Shown piece by piece: positions 20,738 through 33,500 of a DNA stretch of 64,000 nucleotides. Numbering within the stretch: the stretch's first letter is position 1; each line of letters starts with the position of its first letter. The notes below the pieces were generated by a model. It was given only the letters and a program-made list of their open reading frames with translations, was not told where the DNA came from and searched no databases. Source of the stretch: Linnemannia schmuckeri (lineage: Eukaryota; Mortierellomycota; Mortierellomycetes; Mortierellales; Mortierellaceae); contig JANATG010000011.1 in assembly GCA_029449235.1 (NCBI GenBank), positions 1,580,001 through 1,644,000 of the forward strand, read 5' to 3'. The position numbers were made by a program, and so were the translations under genes.

Positions 20738-23537
20738 ATGTCATACTCAGACACAGACGACGCAAGCACAAAGGACGTGCTGCAGCCCCACACCCCTCCC
20801 CCACATCCACCCGCACTCGAGCCCTACATGGCCTTCACGACCATCCCGCGTGCTGCTCCCGGAACCACCTGCTGTAGCATCTCCACTCTCCTCCACAACA
20901 ACCACACCACCCTCCTCGTCACCTCTGCCACCAAGGTCGCCGACGGCCTCACCGCCACCGCTTTTGTCGCCTATACCATCAAAGTCGGGGTATGCTATTG
21001 CTTTGTTTTTATCTTTGCTGTGTTCTTTAGTTACCGTTGGGTAGTTGGTTGACAAGGGTCAGGACCCGTGCAAGCGCAGTGGCACAGGAGAAAAAAGACG
21101 CCGAATAATCGCTTGGCAAAAGAATGACAACAACAACGTAATAGCCTAATACCACGTATGACACTCTTGCTTATGAACACAAAATAGGACAACGAGGTGA
21201 AGAGACGCTACTCAGAGTTCGAGTCATTGCGAAAGGTGCTCTGCAGGATTTACCCAACACTGATTGTGCCTCCCATCCCAGAGAAGCATTCCATTTGTAA
21301 GTTTCTCACTTTTTTTACCTACCCACTCTTGACTCTGTTCACTGCACCCGTTTTTTGCTTCTCAGAGTCATCATTCACATTGAGCAAGAGCCTTTATCAA
21401 TTGAAAGAACGAAACAAGATATTAACAGATATGTCTACTCTCGCATATGATAGCCAACTACGCCAATATCCAGAACAAGAGCAAGGAGGATGCGGCGATG
21501 GTGGAAAAGCGTAAGCGCATGTTGCAAAAGTTCTTGAACAGACTGGCCAAGCACGAGATCTTGTCCTACGAACATGTGTTCCATCGCTTCTTGGAGACGG
21601 GAGTTTCATGGGTATGTTTTGCCCTTTTTCTGTTCATTGTTCAGCCGTGAGGAGTGTTCCTTTGGCCTTTTCGCTTACCATTGAAACGCAGTAGGACTAA
21701 AATTGAAGCTAACATCATGCACTCATGTGTATCGGCTACGTTACCAAACAATCAATAGACCGAGTTGATGCATTGTCCTCCTATCTCGACGCTGCCCAAG
21801 AACGCTTTGAACGCGACCTTGACAGCGAGCTCATCCTCAGCCAATCTTCTTCGACAGGGTTATGACCAGCCCCCCTCACCTTCGGCTTCATCACAGTTAT
21901 CTCCAGGACCTGCTGGATCTTCAGGACATCCTGGTGGAGTTCCTCCTCAGATCCTGAGAGAGCCCAACCCTCGTTTCATTGACAGTGAAGTCTTTACCCA
22001 AAAGTTCTCCAACCAGTTGTCAGGAAGCATGGATCGCAGCCAAAAGAAGGTTGTCCGCAAGCTTGGAGGTTAGCTATCGTCAATATTGGTTTTAGTGAGA
22101 TGCTATTTACTGTCGAGCGTTTAGCGACCTGTATTTACTAACCTATCGCACTGCTTGATTGCATTGCCACATGTAATTAGAAATTGCGAATGACAATTCG
22201 GACTTGGGTGCGACGTTGAACGGATTCAGTTTGAACGAGTCGGATTGTGTTCCTCTTGCCAACGCCATCGAAAAGATTGGACAGGCCGTCGACTCGAGCT
22301 TCATGGCTACCACTGCATTGGTGAGTTTCCGTCACCAATACATTTTTCGCGAAGGAGTATGAAGCCAAGAGGAATTAAGGACTAACGTTGTTCCTGTCCG
22401 TATCATGATAGATGCAAGCACTGGAGATCAATGTCAACGAGCCGATGCAGGAATACGTTCAGTATGCCAGCATTATCAAGGCGATCCTCAAATTCAGGCA
22501 CCAGAAGCACATTCAGTCTGAGAGCACGGCTGATCAGCTGGAGGCCAAAAGGAGTTCATTAGAGAATTTGGAGCGTATGGAGACTGAGGCCAAGAGGATT
22601 GAGTCAGCATTAAACAAGGGCTCAGCAACCTCTGGTGGTGCACATACTAACAGCAGCAACAACAATACCTCAGGATCTATTGCTCGTAGCGAGACGACTA
22701 CTAGTACCGACGATGACCATTCGATCTCTGAGGAAGGGACATTCACAAACGAACCTGAGGGTATCCACTCGTCGACTGAGCATAGAGACGAGGCGGCTGA
22801 CAGCTTTAACCCCTATGCACGCACGTCTTCATCATCAGCACCAAAGGTCGCAGGAGCAGACGACCCGTCGAACGGACAGGTAGATACAACAGCCAACCCC
22901 TATGCCCAACTGCCTCCTGCCAACCCTTATGCCCACACCCACTCGCCTCCCTCAAGTGGTGCTGTGAAGCGTCGTAGTACGCGCTTGAATGTCTTTAGTG
23001 CACTCAGCCACACTCTCCATAGTATCGTCGATGTCGACCCTGAAGCCACCCGCCGTAACAACATTGGCAAAACCCGCGACGCCATCGTCCAGGTAACTCC
23101 GTCGTCTCTGTAGTTTGTCTTCTGTCGCTCACACGGTGTTTCTACACTTGGCTAGATTACTAACAATATCTCTTTCTGCGCATTTTTTTTTCTGAATGAC
23201 ATAATAGTTGGAGGAGCAGCTGGAGACGACGAATTCCGACTTGGATAAGATTTCGCGTGCTGTTCAGGGTGACTTGGATCGGTTCCAGCTGCAAAAGACT
23301 AAGGACCTCCGGGACATTTTGCTCGCCTACGCTAAAGCCCACCAAAAGTGGTGCCAGAAGGTAACATATTTTCTATTGGATTGTCCCCTTACTGATGTTT
23401 GATTGAATTCCTCGTTTCCTGGATTTAAAAGTCTTTTTACTCATCAGTATATACTTTTTTTCTCGTGTGTGATGATGAATTAGAACTTGGGATCGTGGCA
23501 GGAAGCAAAGGATAATGTTGAGCAAATACCAGTTTAA
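20738..23537 (+). CDS. SNX41: PX-BAR sorting nexin, SNX41/ATG20 type
   Basis: Eight exons (20738-20989, 21188-21296, 21454-21611, 21759-22068, 22181-22320, 22412-23092, 23208-23360, 23484-23537) give 618 residues. The PX domain (~30-175) is split over four exons: the strand before TIKVG, then VKRRYSEFESLRKVL, PTLIVPPIPEKHSI, and KRKRMLQKFLNRLAKHEIL. It binds PI3P on endosomes through the RRYSEF Arg and the PPIPEK loop. The BAR region follows (ANDNSDLGATLNGF onward, INVNEPMQEYVQYASIIKAIL), interrupted by a disordered Ser/Asn insert in exon 6 with three NPYA repeats. The helix resumes in exons 7-8 and ends NLGSWQEAKDNVEQ. The long mid-BAR insert and SWQEAK ending fit Snx41/Atg20, which pair with Snx4 in endosome-to-Golgi retrieval and selective autophagy. 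The gene converges with the BTB gene 210 bp away. Confidence 0.9.
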
Positions 23538-23747
23538 AGACAAAGAACACATACATGACACCAATCCGACCATTGTAGTATTTTTTTTACAAAAAAGAAA
23601 AAAAAAAATTAAAAAAGTTATCCACAATCGACTTGTTTAGTTTCTTTGTATTTTATTTTCGTGTATGCGGAGCAAATGCTCCCTGAAAAAAAAGAGTAAG
23701 TGATGCGCGTAAGAAAGTGTGTTTGTGTGTTTCTAAGAAAGAAAGGA

Positions 23748-25721
23748 CTAGATGGAAGTGGTATCGCGCATGTCATCAGAAAGATACTTCCGACAAGCAT
23801 TATACTCCTTATCAGAACTCCACCCTTCCGCCTTCACAATCGTCATCACCAATTGGCCCGCCTTACATCCAACCCTAACCAACGCCCTCCCCAAAAACAA
23901 CCTTAATGCTCTGCCTGGGGGTGTCACCTGGGCGGAGCTCAACGCCAACTTCCTGATAATCGGCTCCAGTTCCTCTTGACCCTTATACGAATGCCCATCC
24001 AGGTGGAAGAACAGGTTCGGAGACAGTCTGACCACGTTCGCGGCCATGGTGAGTTGGGTGAGGCCAAGGCGTTTACAAATCTTGTTAAGTTGTGTCAAGT
24101 CCTGGTCCCGGTATACGAAAAGGTGTTGATCGCCCAACATGGAAGAGTTGACGGACCCCGGCCAGACGGCGAACAATTCTGTGGATGTGAGTTCGACAAG
24201 GAGGGCGAGGGGTTCGATGTCCGACGTGGGTTTGTAGAGAAGGTCTTGGAGGTCCCCGGAGGAGATAAGGAGTTTGTTGGCTTGGATGATTGCTTCTTTC
24301 GTTGAGTTGTCCTGCATTGTGATGTCGGTATTCGACGAGGAGTTGAGATTGGGGCTTTGAGATGTTGAAGTTGTTGAGGCGTTGGGATTGTTGGAGGTAG
24401 ATGAGGTATGGATGGTGTTGTTTGCAGGTTGGTGCGGGAAGTACGATCCCCCTCCTGTAGAGTCCTTGGGGTACCCGCTCGGAACACCCGACGCCGCCAC
24501 AAGTTGCTGAGAAGCCGACGGCTGTTGCTGTGGTGGTGGTGACACAACGCCACCATTCCCGCGCTGCTGCTGACTTGAGGGGGACGCCACGAATTCCCGC
24601 CACCCCTTGACCATCACATGCTTGACCTTAATATTCTTCAATACCATTGTCACCTCCGGCTTAATCCTCTCCTCTGGCCGTGTCGGAAACCCACTATACA
24701 CATATTCTGTCCCCAACGAAAGCTTCGAAATCAAATTATTCAATTTGAAGTACCTTGCCTCCTTAAGCAAGTTCGTCCGGTGAATCTTATCCCGGATGGG
24801 GATCTCGTACCCCTGGAGATGAGACAGGATATCTTTGAAGAGTTCGGGGGATCGACAGAAGTATGTGGGCGTGAGGTTTCGGTCGGAGAAGGGTTCGAGG
24901 AGGGCGAAGAAGTTGGGCGAGTCATTTAGGATTGTTTCCCGGGATACTTTAAAGATTGTCCCGCTCACGTTTATGAACCTATTTCGTTGTTGTTGTTTTT
25001 GGGGGAGGAGGAACATGTAAGAATCGCATGAGTAATTGGGAAAGGATAAATGGAGTGAGCTTTAGGGAAAGTAAAAAGAGCGAAAATAATTAACCGGGAA
25101 ATAAATGGCGTCAACGACTTCTTGGATTATTCACTTTCCACTCCTCGGCCCACAAAAACTCCAAATAACAAATAAAAGAAACTTACATGGTCTGGCGCAG
25201 GTTCTCGACGAGCCGTTTGAGTTTAAAAAAGTGAGCGTCCATGACAAGGTTCTCAAGGTGGACTTCATCCCGCGCGGCGACGTAGTATCCTTGCATGTGT
25301 TTGATGATGTCCTTGAACACGTCTGGGTTCCGGTTGATGTACAAGATTCGTGAGCTATATTCCTCCCTGTGTGGGTTCATGAACACTATCGTCAAGTTGT
25401 AATTCCAAGAGAGAGAGACAGGTGTATAGTTAATGTTGTGTGAAAACATAGTCGCGTTTAGGAGGTCCAGAAATTAGACGAACGAGAAATATCCATTGGC
25501 AAGAGAAAAAAAACGAGCGTGTTAGTGTGATCAATCGATAATAGCATAGGTGTACAAGTAAGTGGGTGGTTACCATCGGTGAAGAAGTTAGGAGAGTCGT
25601 ATTGAAGGGCAGAGTGACTGACGAGAAAGTTCTCGCCCGAGACGTTGATGGTGTAAAACAACCGTGGGTCGGACGTGACCAGTGGTGGCAGAGGCTTTGG
25701 AGCCGGTGAAGATATCGACAT
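23748..25721 (-). CDS. Protein with two tandem BTB/T1-type domains
   Basis: Three exons (25721-25574, 25385-25187, 24978-23748) give 525 residues. Two copies of a KCTD/T1-like BTB fold stand in series. The first (~22-113) reads YTINVSGENFLVSH, then DSPNFF, then NPDVFKDIIKHMQGYYV and DAHFFKLKRLVENL. The second (~116-205) reads FINVSGTIFKVSRETI, DSPNFF, SPELFKDILSHLQGYEI and EARYFKLNNLISKL. Both introns cut at domain-compatible places, and phases (1, then 2) close only as given. A Gln/Ser/Asn-rich linker follows (~250-340). The last ~170 residues look folded, with LLVELTSTELFAVWPGS and LRLFLGRALVRVGCKAGQL, and match nothing I can name. BTB domains mediate assembly, often as CUL3 adaptors. No catalytic motif is seen. 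Confidence 0.82.
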
Positions 25722-26017
25722 TGTTTTTGTTGTGTTGTGTGGTATATCCTCCTGTAGTTGTGTTCCCAGCTGTGAAAGGGCCTTGTATTCCTGCTGAGAA
25801 GAAAAAGTCGCGTCGCCGGGTTGTTGATGTCGTTCGGTTGATGGATGTGTGCTGTGATTCGACTGGGTCCTGTAGACGTGATGATGTGCTGATGGGATGT
25901 GTGAAGTGACAAAAAAAATGAGCTTGCGAAAGGATAACGAGTGAAATGGTGGCACATATGTGGCTTCTGTGGCTTGGACATTACAGAAAAAAAAATTCAG
26001 CTGTTAAAAGAAAATTG

Positions 26018-26069
26018 AACGCGACGACTGGTCTTTTTGTAGGTTATCAAAAAGACCAGTCGTCGCGTT
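26018..26069. repeat. Perfect 22-bp inverted repeat, 8-nt loop
   Basis: The left arm 26018-26039 is the exact reverse complement of 26048-26069, with 26040-26047 as loop. The arms are GC-rich at the base (CGCGACGAC) and end in an A/T run at the loop side. Pairing does not extend beyond the arms. It lies about 300 bp upstream of the BTB gene ATG. Confidence 0.97.
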
Positions 26070-28504
26070 GTCTACTGTGGGCGAAGGAGTTTATGGGCTC
26101 ACACGGGATTTAGCAAGAGACGGAGGATGAGAATAGATATCGGCGGCAACGGGTGATTTCTTGGGAATCAGGAACCAGTATACACCCACATGTATAGCGT
26201 TCGCCAGAAACGCGTGTTTTGTGGTTTATTGTCGCACTATCCACCGTAACAAACAAAAAACGTCGCTGACCCCTTTTGAAGGTCTGGAAGGGATTTTCAA
26301 ATATTTTTTCCAAGTGGCCAGCATCATAATTATTCCTTGTGCTCCTTCATTTTACCCGCTTTCTTGACTCCCTTCATTAGCAAAGGTTTAATAACAATAA
26401 CGATCATCATTGATGGCCGTTTTGTTGTCCAGCTAAAATAAGGGGAAGGGGACATCCACAATTTCTTAACGTCTTTAAAGGTACGTGTGCGTTAGTATGT
26501 GGGGTACAAATGATCTAGTAAGAGGAGTTGAAGGAATGAAAGGGATTGCCCATCGTATTTGAAGGTCTCTTCGACATTGCCAATGAAGTTGCTAGGACCT
26601 TTTTCGTTTTTCCTTATCTTGTTTCAGCGCCAGATATAAAAGAGAGAGTGAGTGACCAAAATAAGGGAGGCGTAGTACTCGGAATTTTAGAGCGAATGAA
26701 ACCTGGGGACGCCAGGTTGTCTTTCACAAGGGATGCAAAGGGAGGCGACGTCCACAGGGTAACCGTAACCACGCAATTGTTGCATGGCTGAAGGCAGGTC
26801 TCTTGAAGAACAGAAAAGGAGGCCAGGAGAAAATATGAGCAACGAACAATTGCCAGAGAAAATCGGAGGGAAAGGAGAAAGCTATTTACGATATGACGGC
26901 CTTGGTTGTTTGTTCAATGGACAAATCAGAATGATAGGAGGAAATCCTTTTTTCTAATGATGACGGTGATGATGATTATAGATACCCCATCCTCCCCTTC
27001 ATTGACGCGTTGGATGGCGGCCCGACGTAACACATACGCTCTCCTCTATCCACTTCTCCATCCTTGCTGCGGGCGACCAACCAACGACCCTATAAGCCGA
27101 ATATATCAGATGATCAAGAAGCGATAACAATGGAGTTTTCTGTCTTCGAGACTGACACACATACTTGCCTTCGGCGCGTCCTTTTTGCTTTTTGTGTGAA
27201 TGTTTCTCATTGAAACACCAGTTTTCACGTCAGCTGTAGGGCAATCCTATTCCCAGGAAGCGAAAGAGAGAAGTCCTGAGAAATACCTAGAGCCAGAGCA
27301 TCGCGGCGCCGGAAGAATGAAGAAAAAAGAAAGACATCTCTTTTTTTTAAGGCTAAAAGGAACAATGAGGCTCCATGAACAATGAGAGGTGCAGCCGCCG
27401 CGCACCGTACCGCGCCCTCAAAAGGCGATTATTGTTCCAGAAACCCTACGGAGGTAAAAACAAAACTGCCCACTAGCACCAAAAAAAGTAAAAGAATGGT
27501 AGCTGTTCGCAAACACTGGCCTGGAGATATGATAGCTAACTGGGTAATTTGAGTTTTCTAGCAATGTTATTTTGACTTGGTAGGAAATAGCGTGTGTTTG
27601 TCTTTGAATGCAAATCATATTGATCCAATCCTAGTGCATCGGTCTACGGCCTTATGGACCCTCACTCTCATCCCGTCTCGTCTGCAAATAAATTAATTCC
27701 TGGCATGTTACAGTTCTACAGAGAGCGAGGAAAGAAATAAGCAAAAGGAAAACCGAGAAAGTAAAACAACATGATCCGCACCAAGCCAAAAGCAACACAA
27801 AAAAAAGAAACAATCCAAGATCCAAAGAAAACAGCAGTAGGGTAACCCAACTAGACCTCTTTACTCACTCAGCGTGAGTGCCGCGGTCAAACTCTCAAGC
27901 TCTCCGACTTTTTTTTTGTTATACTTTCTAAAAAAGAGACCGTTTCACTTTCTTTCATCCCCAACATTTAAAAAAAGTTCAAAGACATTCGGGGAAAGAG
28001 ACCGAAGGTCAAAGACGAAAGGGGATGAAGAGTCAAACTACTCCGTTAAGGTGAAGAATGGACAATTTTTCTTTTTGTTCTTTTTGGGAGCTGTTGTATG
28101 TGTAAGTTGTCTCGTAGATACAAAAATGTCCAGAGAAAGGTGAGCTTGGACCTTAAGGTATTTGCATGGTGACGATCCGGTGTTGAATCATCAAATCCGG
28201 AGAGACATCATAGAGGTCTTGACTCTCTACCGCCCTCTCCTTCTCATTGATTATCTGTGTCGAAAGTGGTTGATGGAAGGAAAAAACGAGAAAGGATGTT
28301 CCTCGGTTCAAAAAAAACGAATAAAGAGCAATATGGCTGCGTTTATACGGTCGAAGAAAGAAAAAAAGAAAGTGTGTATCAAAAGAAGAAATAATAAGAG
28401 AGGTTCAATCAGAAAGAGACTGAGCCCAGGGACGAGGGCGGTTGATGATGTGCTCCGATTCTACACTACTTCACTTTACTCCCTGAGTTGACCCCCAACT
28501 TTGA

Positions 28505-28812
28505 CTTTATTACGACCACCACCAGTTCACTCTGATTGAGTTGAGTTGGATCGAGAGAAATGTTCCTTTTGGTGTCATAACTAACCCAGGCATCCTCGCT
28601 CTCACAGACTTGAATGTAGCTCACTCATTTTATCATCAGTTTTGGTACCTCACTCCCTAGTGCTCATGTTAGTGCTACCGGCAATCCCCACTTTCAGGCA
28701 TCCAGTCTGGTTGAGGGACTTATTTCTTTTGCTACTCCCTCCAATTCTTTCTGATACCTTCTTTGGCATGGGTCAAAATGCTGCTCCTTTCATTGATAAT
28801 GTCTATCACTGA
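28505..28812 (+). pseudogene. Possible decayed coding fragment, three frames
   Basis: Three adjacent open segments in three different frames each give protein-like sequence. 28505-28657 includes IELSWIERNVPFGVITNPG and ends HQFWYLTP. 28659-28751 reads SAHVSATGNPHFQASSL and LISFATPSNS. 28750-28812 reads DTFFGMGQNAAPFIDNVYH then a stop. Read together they resemble one protein broken by two frameshifts, unlike the low-complexity translations around them. No family recognised; a transposon relic is possible. Low confidence. Confidence 0.3.
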
Positions 28813-29566
28813 ATCAATGGGTGGCTATTGGCAAGGGTACGAACAGGAAAGGATTGGGGGCTAGATCGCGAAAAAGAATGGTTTTCGACGAACAACAATG
28901 TAATGCACGAAAGCATATTTGTGTGTGTGTTCAACAAGAACTGTAAAAACAAACAGAACGAAGTAGGCATTAGAGAGTTACAGTTGCTAACATTTGAGAA
29001 AAAAAGTTTCTTTTTGGTTGCACAGTGATGTGGGAGAATAAGGATGTACTTTGCACACAATATCTCATTTTATTGCCAATGAAAGTAAGAGAGAGTTCAC
29101 GAATGGATAGAGTGACAAGGAGTTGGCATAGAGAACGTTAGTTCTTTGAAGAGCATTGTCATATTATTATGGGGGGACATGAGGGAAAAGAAAGAGAAAA
29201 GGAATAGAGAAGAAAAGCGAGAAAGAGGGACAAATAAGCTTGATGAGTTATGAAGGATAAAATTCAACAAATTCGATGATAGCAAGGTATTTTCCAATTA
29301 GGAGGGCGTTTTTTTTTTTTGTGCGCATGCATCTGCATGTATCAACATGCCGAAGTCATGAGAGTGGCCATGACCATTGCCCGTAAAAATAAGCCCGTTA
29401 GCAATTGTCCTGACCGCAGTCGATGGCTATATTCTTAAATATCAGAGTAGTCATTGCCAGTCAATCATTCAGTTAGCCAGTCAGTCAATTGATCAATCTG
29501 TTCAGTCAATGGAGCTCAGTCAATCAAAAAGGAATAAAAAGTAAAGTGTTGTGCCTCGATGTAAAG

Positions 29567-29575
29567 TATAAAAAA
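29567..29575 (+). promoter_or_regulatory. Candidate TATA box
   Basis: TATAAAAAA on plus, followed from ~29640 by a continuous pyrimidine-rich stretch leading to the Zn2Cys6 ATG at 30510. If used, the leader would be about 0.9 kb, long for a fungus but not unusual for a regulator. Confidence 0.3.
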
Positions 29576-29779
29576 AGCTTGTAAACTAGTTCTGCATCCA
29601 CATTTTTATTCCTCCGCAAGACAACGACACGATCCAATTGGTGGTTGGACCCTCTCCCTCTATCTTTGCTCATACTTTCTCACTCACTTGTCACTCCCCC
29701 ATTTCTTCACACCTCATTTTTCATCTTCTACAACCCATCCCTCCTGGACCATCTTTTTTAATTTGCTCAACTTTCTTTT

Positions 29780-29781
<2 letters not shown>

Positions 29782-29810
<29 letters not shown>
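29782..29810. repeat. Poly(T) tract, 29 bp
   Basis: T on the coding strand of the Zn2Cys6 gene, about 700 bp upstream of its ATG. Confidence 0.9.
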
Positions 29811-30509
29811 CCTCTTCTTCTTCGTCGCCTAACTTTCCGCCCTCTTCTTCTCCCTCTTTGCCCCTTCTCCACTCTCCCACCCTTCCTATTATCGGCAGGC
29901 TGTACATATCCATTCTATTCATACTCACTACTTTCCTACCCTTCCTCTCATTACAACAGCCGTTCTTTTTTCCTTTTTCTATTTACTTCACAGGTCTAAT
30001 CTCATTACTCCAATCCCTCTCAACCCTTCTTTGCCAAACAACAACAACAACAACGACGACGACAAACTCAACTTTGTTTACACTCATATTACTCCTTGTC
30101 GCCGTTCTATTTCTACCTTTTTACGCTTTTATTTTTGGCTTATCTTCCTTCTTGCCTTCCTCGTCCCTTCTCACTCCTACATACAACCACTACCGCACCA
30201 ACAGTACAACCCTGCCTTCTACACGACACACACCCATCCAACCGACCAAGCAACTGGGAATAGAGGCAGCCAGCAACGACAATAACTCTAGTCTCTCTCA
30301 CTGGTAGACAGTCATCGCCACGAGTGGAGAGTCGGTTCGCAAGAATAAGCTTTCACCTCCCTTCCCCCCTTTTTTTCGTTCGCTCGTACCTTGCAACACC
30401 CTCTGTCTTTGTCTGTCTGTCAAGTGTTAACAGCAGAAAGGAAGCAACTACTGCACCACTACAACTGTAACAGCCAACAACATACACGCAAACATTTTCT
30501 CAGCACATA

Positions 30510-33500
30510 ATGGCAAAGCATAGTACAACCAAGGCCCGTCCACCACAACAATCCTCTCGGGCACAACGGCAAGAGTCAGAGTCTGGCACCGACCACGACC
30601 ACGACCATGACCACGACGACACTAATGACCACGACCAAGAGGACCATGACAATGACAATGAAAACGACAATGACAACGACCAAGAAGACAATGATACCCA
30701 GCAACAGCAGGCAGACGGATCAGCACCCATCAAGCGCAAGCGCCTCACACAGGCATGTGATCCCTGTCGAAAGAAAAAGATCAAGTGTGGTAAGTCTTCA
30801 CTCCTTGTTTGTTTCTATCAATTGGTTCTTAAAGGACGAATTGGTGGCAACACCCACACACGCAACACACATACGCAATGCCCTTTCTTCGCCTTCAGCA
30901 ACAACAAGTACCATTAGACACTATAGAGGATGAGTTTGCGCAATCGCAAAGATCGGATTCCCTAATTCACTCGCTTCAACCACACAACAATACACATACA
31001 ACAACATACACAGCTCCCCAACGACCCAAGCAATACTCCACCCTCCGGAAGCAAGCCCGTCGACTCTAACCCCACAACGTTCGTGACTCCCTCTTGCTTT
31101 CTCTGTCCTTTCTCTCCCCCGCTCCTGCTCTGCCTGCGCTTTTCCCTAATAGATGGCCTCAAACCCAGTTGTGCAAACTGCGCAAAACTAGAGCTGCAAT
31201 GCACCTATCTTCCGTCACTCAAGAAGCGTGGTCCGCGTCAGGGGTACATCGAACTGCTCGAGAAGCGGCTCGACAAAATGGAAAAAATGCTCCAACACGG
31301 CCCAGGAGCCATTGACCCGGACATGCTTGACCCCCCCTCGGGACTCCGCCCCGGTGCAGACGCCGCCAACAACGATGATATTAATTCGGATAAACGGACC
31401 GGCGATCACCGATACTTTGGCAACACCTCAGCTCTCTCACGCTATCATGAGCTGCAAACAACACCTCCCGCCTCAATCACACAATCTGGAACCACCGCAG
31501 GAGCACAGATCAGATCCAAGCGACCCATCTACGGCATCAGAGACGAGATCCCCCGCAAGGACATCCTCGACCATCTCATCACTCTATTCTTCGACTCAGT
31601 CTATTATCAATTCCCCATCATCCACCCCGAGACCTTCATGAAGCAGTACAGAGAGGGTAAAGTTCCGCCTAACCTCCTTAATGGCATCTGCGCCGGTGTC
31701 GCCCGCTTCTCTAACCACCCCGACGTCATGACCACCCCCGCCTTTCTCGCTGGAGAGCCCTTTGCCACCAACGTTCGCAGCGCCGTCATCGACTCAATTG
31801 ATATACCCACCGTCTCCAACGTTCAGGCACTTTTGTTTCTCTCCATGTACGAGTACGGCGCCGCACGCGGACCCCGTGCTTGGATGTATGGCGGCATGGC
31901 CATTCGCATGGCCCTCGAACTTGGACTCAACCGCGAGGACAGCAGCCCAGTCTTTTACCTCAAGGGCGACTGGGTCATGCGGGAGACGCGCCGAAGGGCT
32001 TTCTGGGCTTGCTTTATCATGGACGTCCTTGCCTCGTCTTCTTCAGGTCGCCCTAGGATGATGGATGAGCGAGATTGCGAGGTCTTGTTGCCGAGTGAGG
32101 ACAACGCCTGGCACGAAGCCCGACCCGTCGTAACCGAGATGCTTCAGGAGGACGAAGAACCTACCTTAGCTACCTCTGAAGGCTCGTCGAGCAAATCCAC
32201 CGCCATGGATCTGGGCAAAGACGACTTGCCGGGCGAGGATCTCTCTAATAATGAGCGCAGTGATTCGACTACCGACGGGGACTCTTCACAGAAGGTTCCT
32301 TCGTTGAGCTCGTTCGCCTATCTGATCAGGATCCTGGCTGTACTCGGCAAGGTCTCACAGTACGTCAACCGACCCAGGGCTAAGAGATCGATTCCACCCA
32401 ACGAGCCTGGATCCGAGTTCTCCGTCATCAATGCCGCTTTGGACGCCTGGCTTAGCTCCGTTCCCCCTCACCATTCTTACTCGGTCGAGAACGCCTCGAG
32501 AGTTAGGGATAAGGGCGAGGGTTGCATGATTGTATTTATGCATGTCATCTATCACACATCAGTCGTATTGCTCCACCGACCCATCCTTGCGGCTGATAAG
32601 GCCAGTTTTCCAATTGATTCCAACTTTGTCGAAACCTCAGTCGCACGCTGTGCAGAGGCAGCCAGCAAGGTTTCTGAGGTCTTGGATTTCGTCAGCAACC
32701 AGTCCTGCCCTCCCCGCGTCTTTATCTCTTCCTTCTTTGCCTACCCTGTCTTTACCACCGCCACCATGTACGTGTCGTTTATCGTTTGTTGTTCTGAAGA
32801 GTCTATGCTTTCGCTTTTCTGCTTGGAGGCAATGCCAGCTAACACCCACCTTTCCTCCCCTACCTGTTAGTCATATCACGAACGCATTTGCATCAGATCC
32901 GGTGATTGCAGCGAGGGCGCGGAGGAATCTCAGCACACACGTCAAAATCTTGCAGACCATGAAGTCGTACTGGGCGATGGCGGACAAGTTCTTTTACATT
33001 ATTCGCGACCTCTACTCGATCCAGTCCAAGATCAGCTCTTCAGCAGCGAATGGCACCATTGTCGTTCCTCAAGTCGTCTCGCACAACGCTCATGGATTGC
33101 ACGACTATGCTTCCGACAGTGCGGTCACTGCGCTCAAGGCCAAGGAGAAGATTATGGATGCTGACCGTCAAGGACGCGTTGGAGTGGATCGAACCGAAGC
33201 TGAGGCTGCCCAGGGCGGCGTGATGGAGGGTCACGCTACGGCACCCAAGATGGTTGTCAGCAGCAAGCTGGCTTCGATCAGCTCGTTCCTCAAGAGTGAT
33301 TCGGGTCTGATTGCTTTGTGGCGACGTGCCACCGAGATGCAAGTGATAGATGAAGCCAACCAGGAGAAGCGTCGGTTGTCAGAGGCGACGGAGGAGTCCC
33401 GCAAGGTCCAGCAGATTTCGGTCCACGACGAGAAGGAGCAAGGCATGGAGGAGAAGGAATTGATGGAGCAGCGGATCCGGATGAACCAGCTTGAGATCCA

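Larger units (their letters stand above)
25722..30509. other. Gene-poor 4.8-kb region
   Basis: This is the upstream flank of the BTB gene and of the Zn2Cys6 gene. Notable contents are a perfect hairpin (26018-26069), a decayed coding fragment (28505-28812), a TATA-like site (29567-29575) and a T29 tract. The last ~850 bp before 30510 are strongly pyrimidine-rich. Many short open frames are present, none with recognisable domains. The AG/GAAA-rich stretches near 27720-28400 look like simple sequence. Confidence 0.55.

Noticed and set aside
26546..26791. 81-codon plus-strand open frame
   Set aside because: No recognisable motif and no splice partners; consistent with chance in a 4.8-kb silent region.
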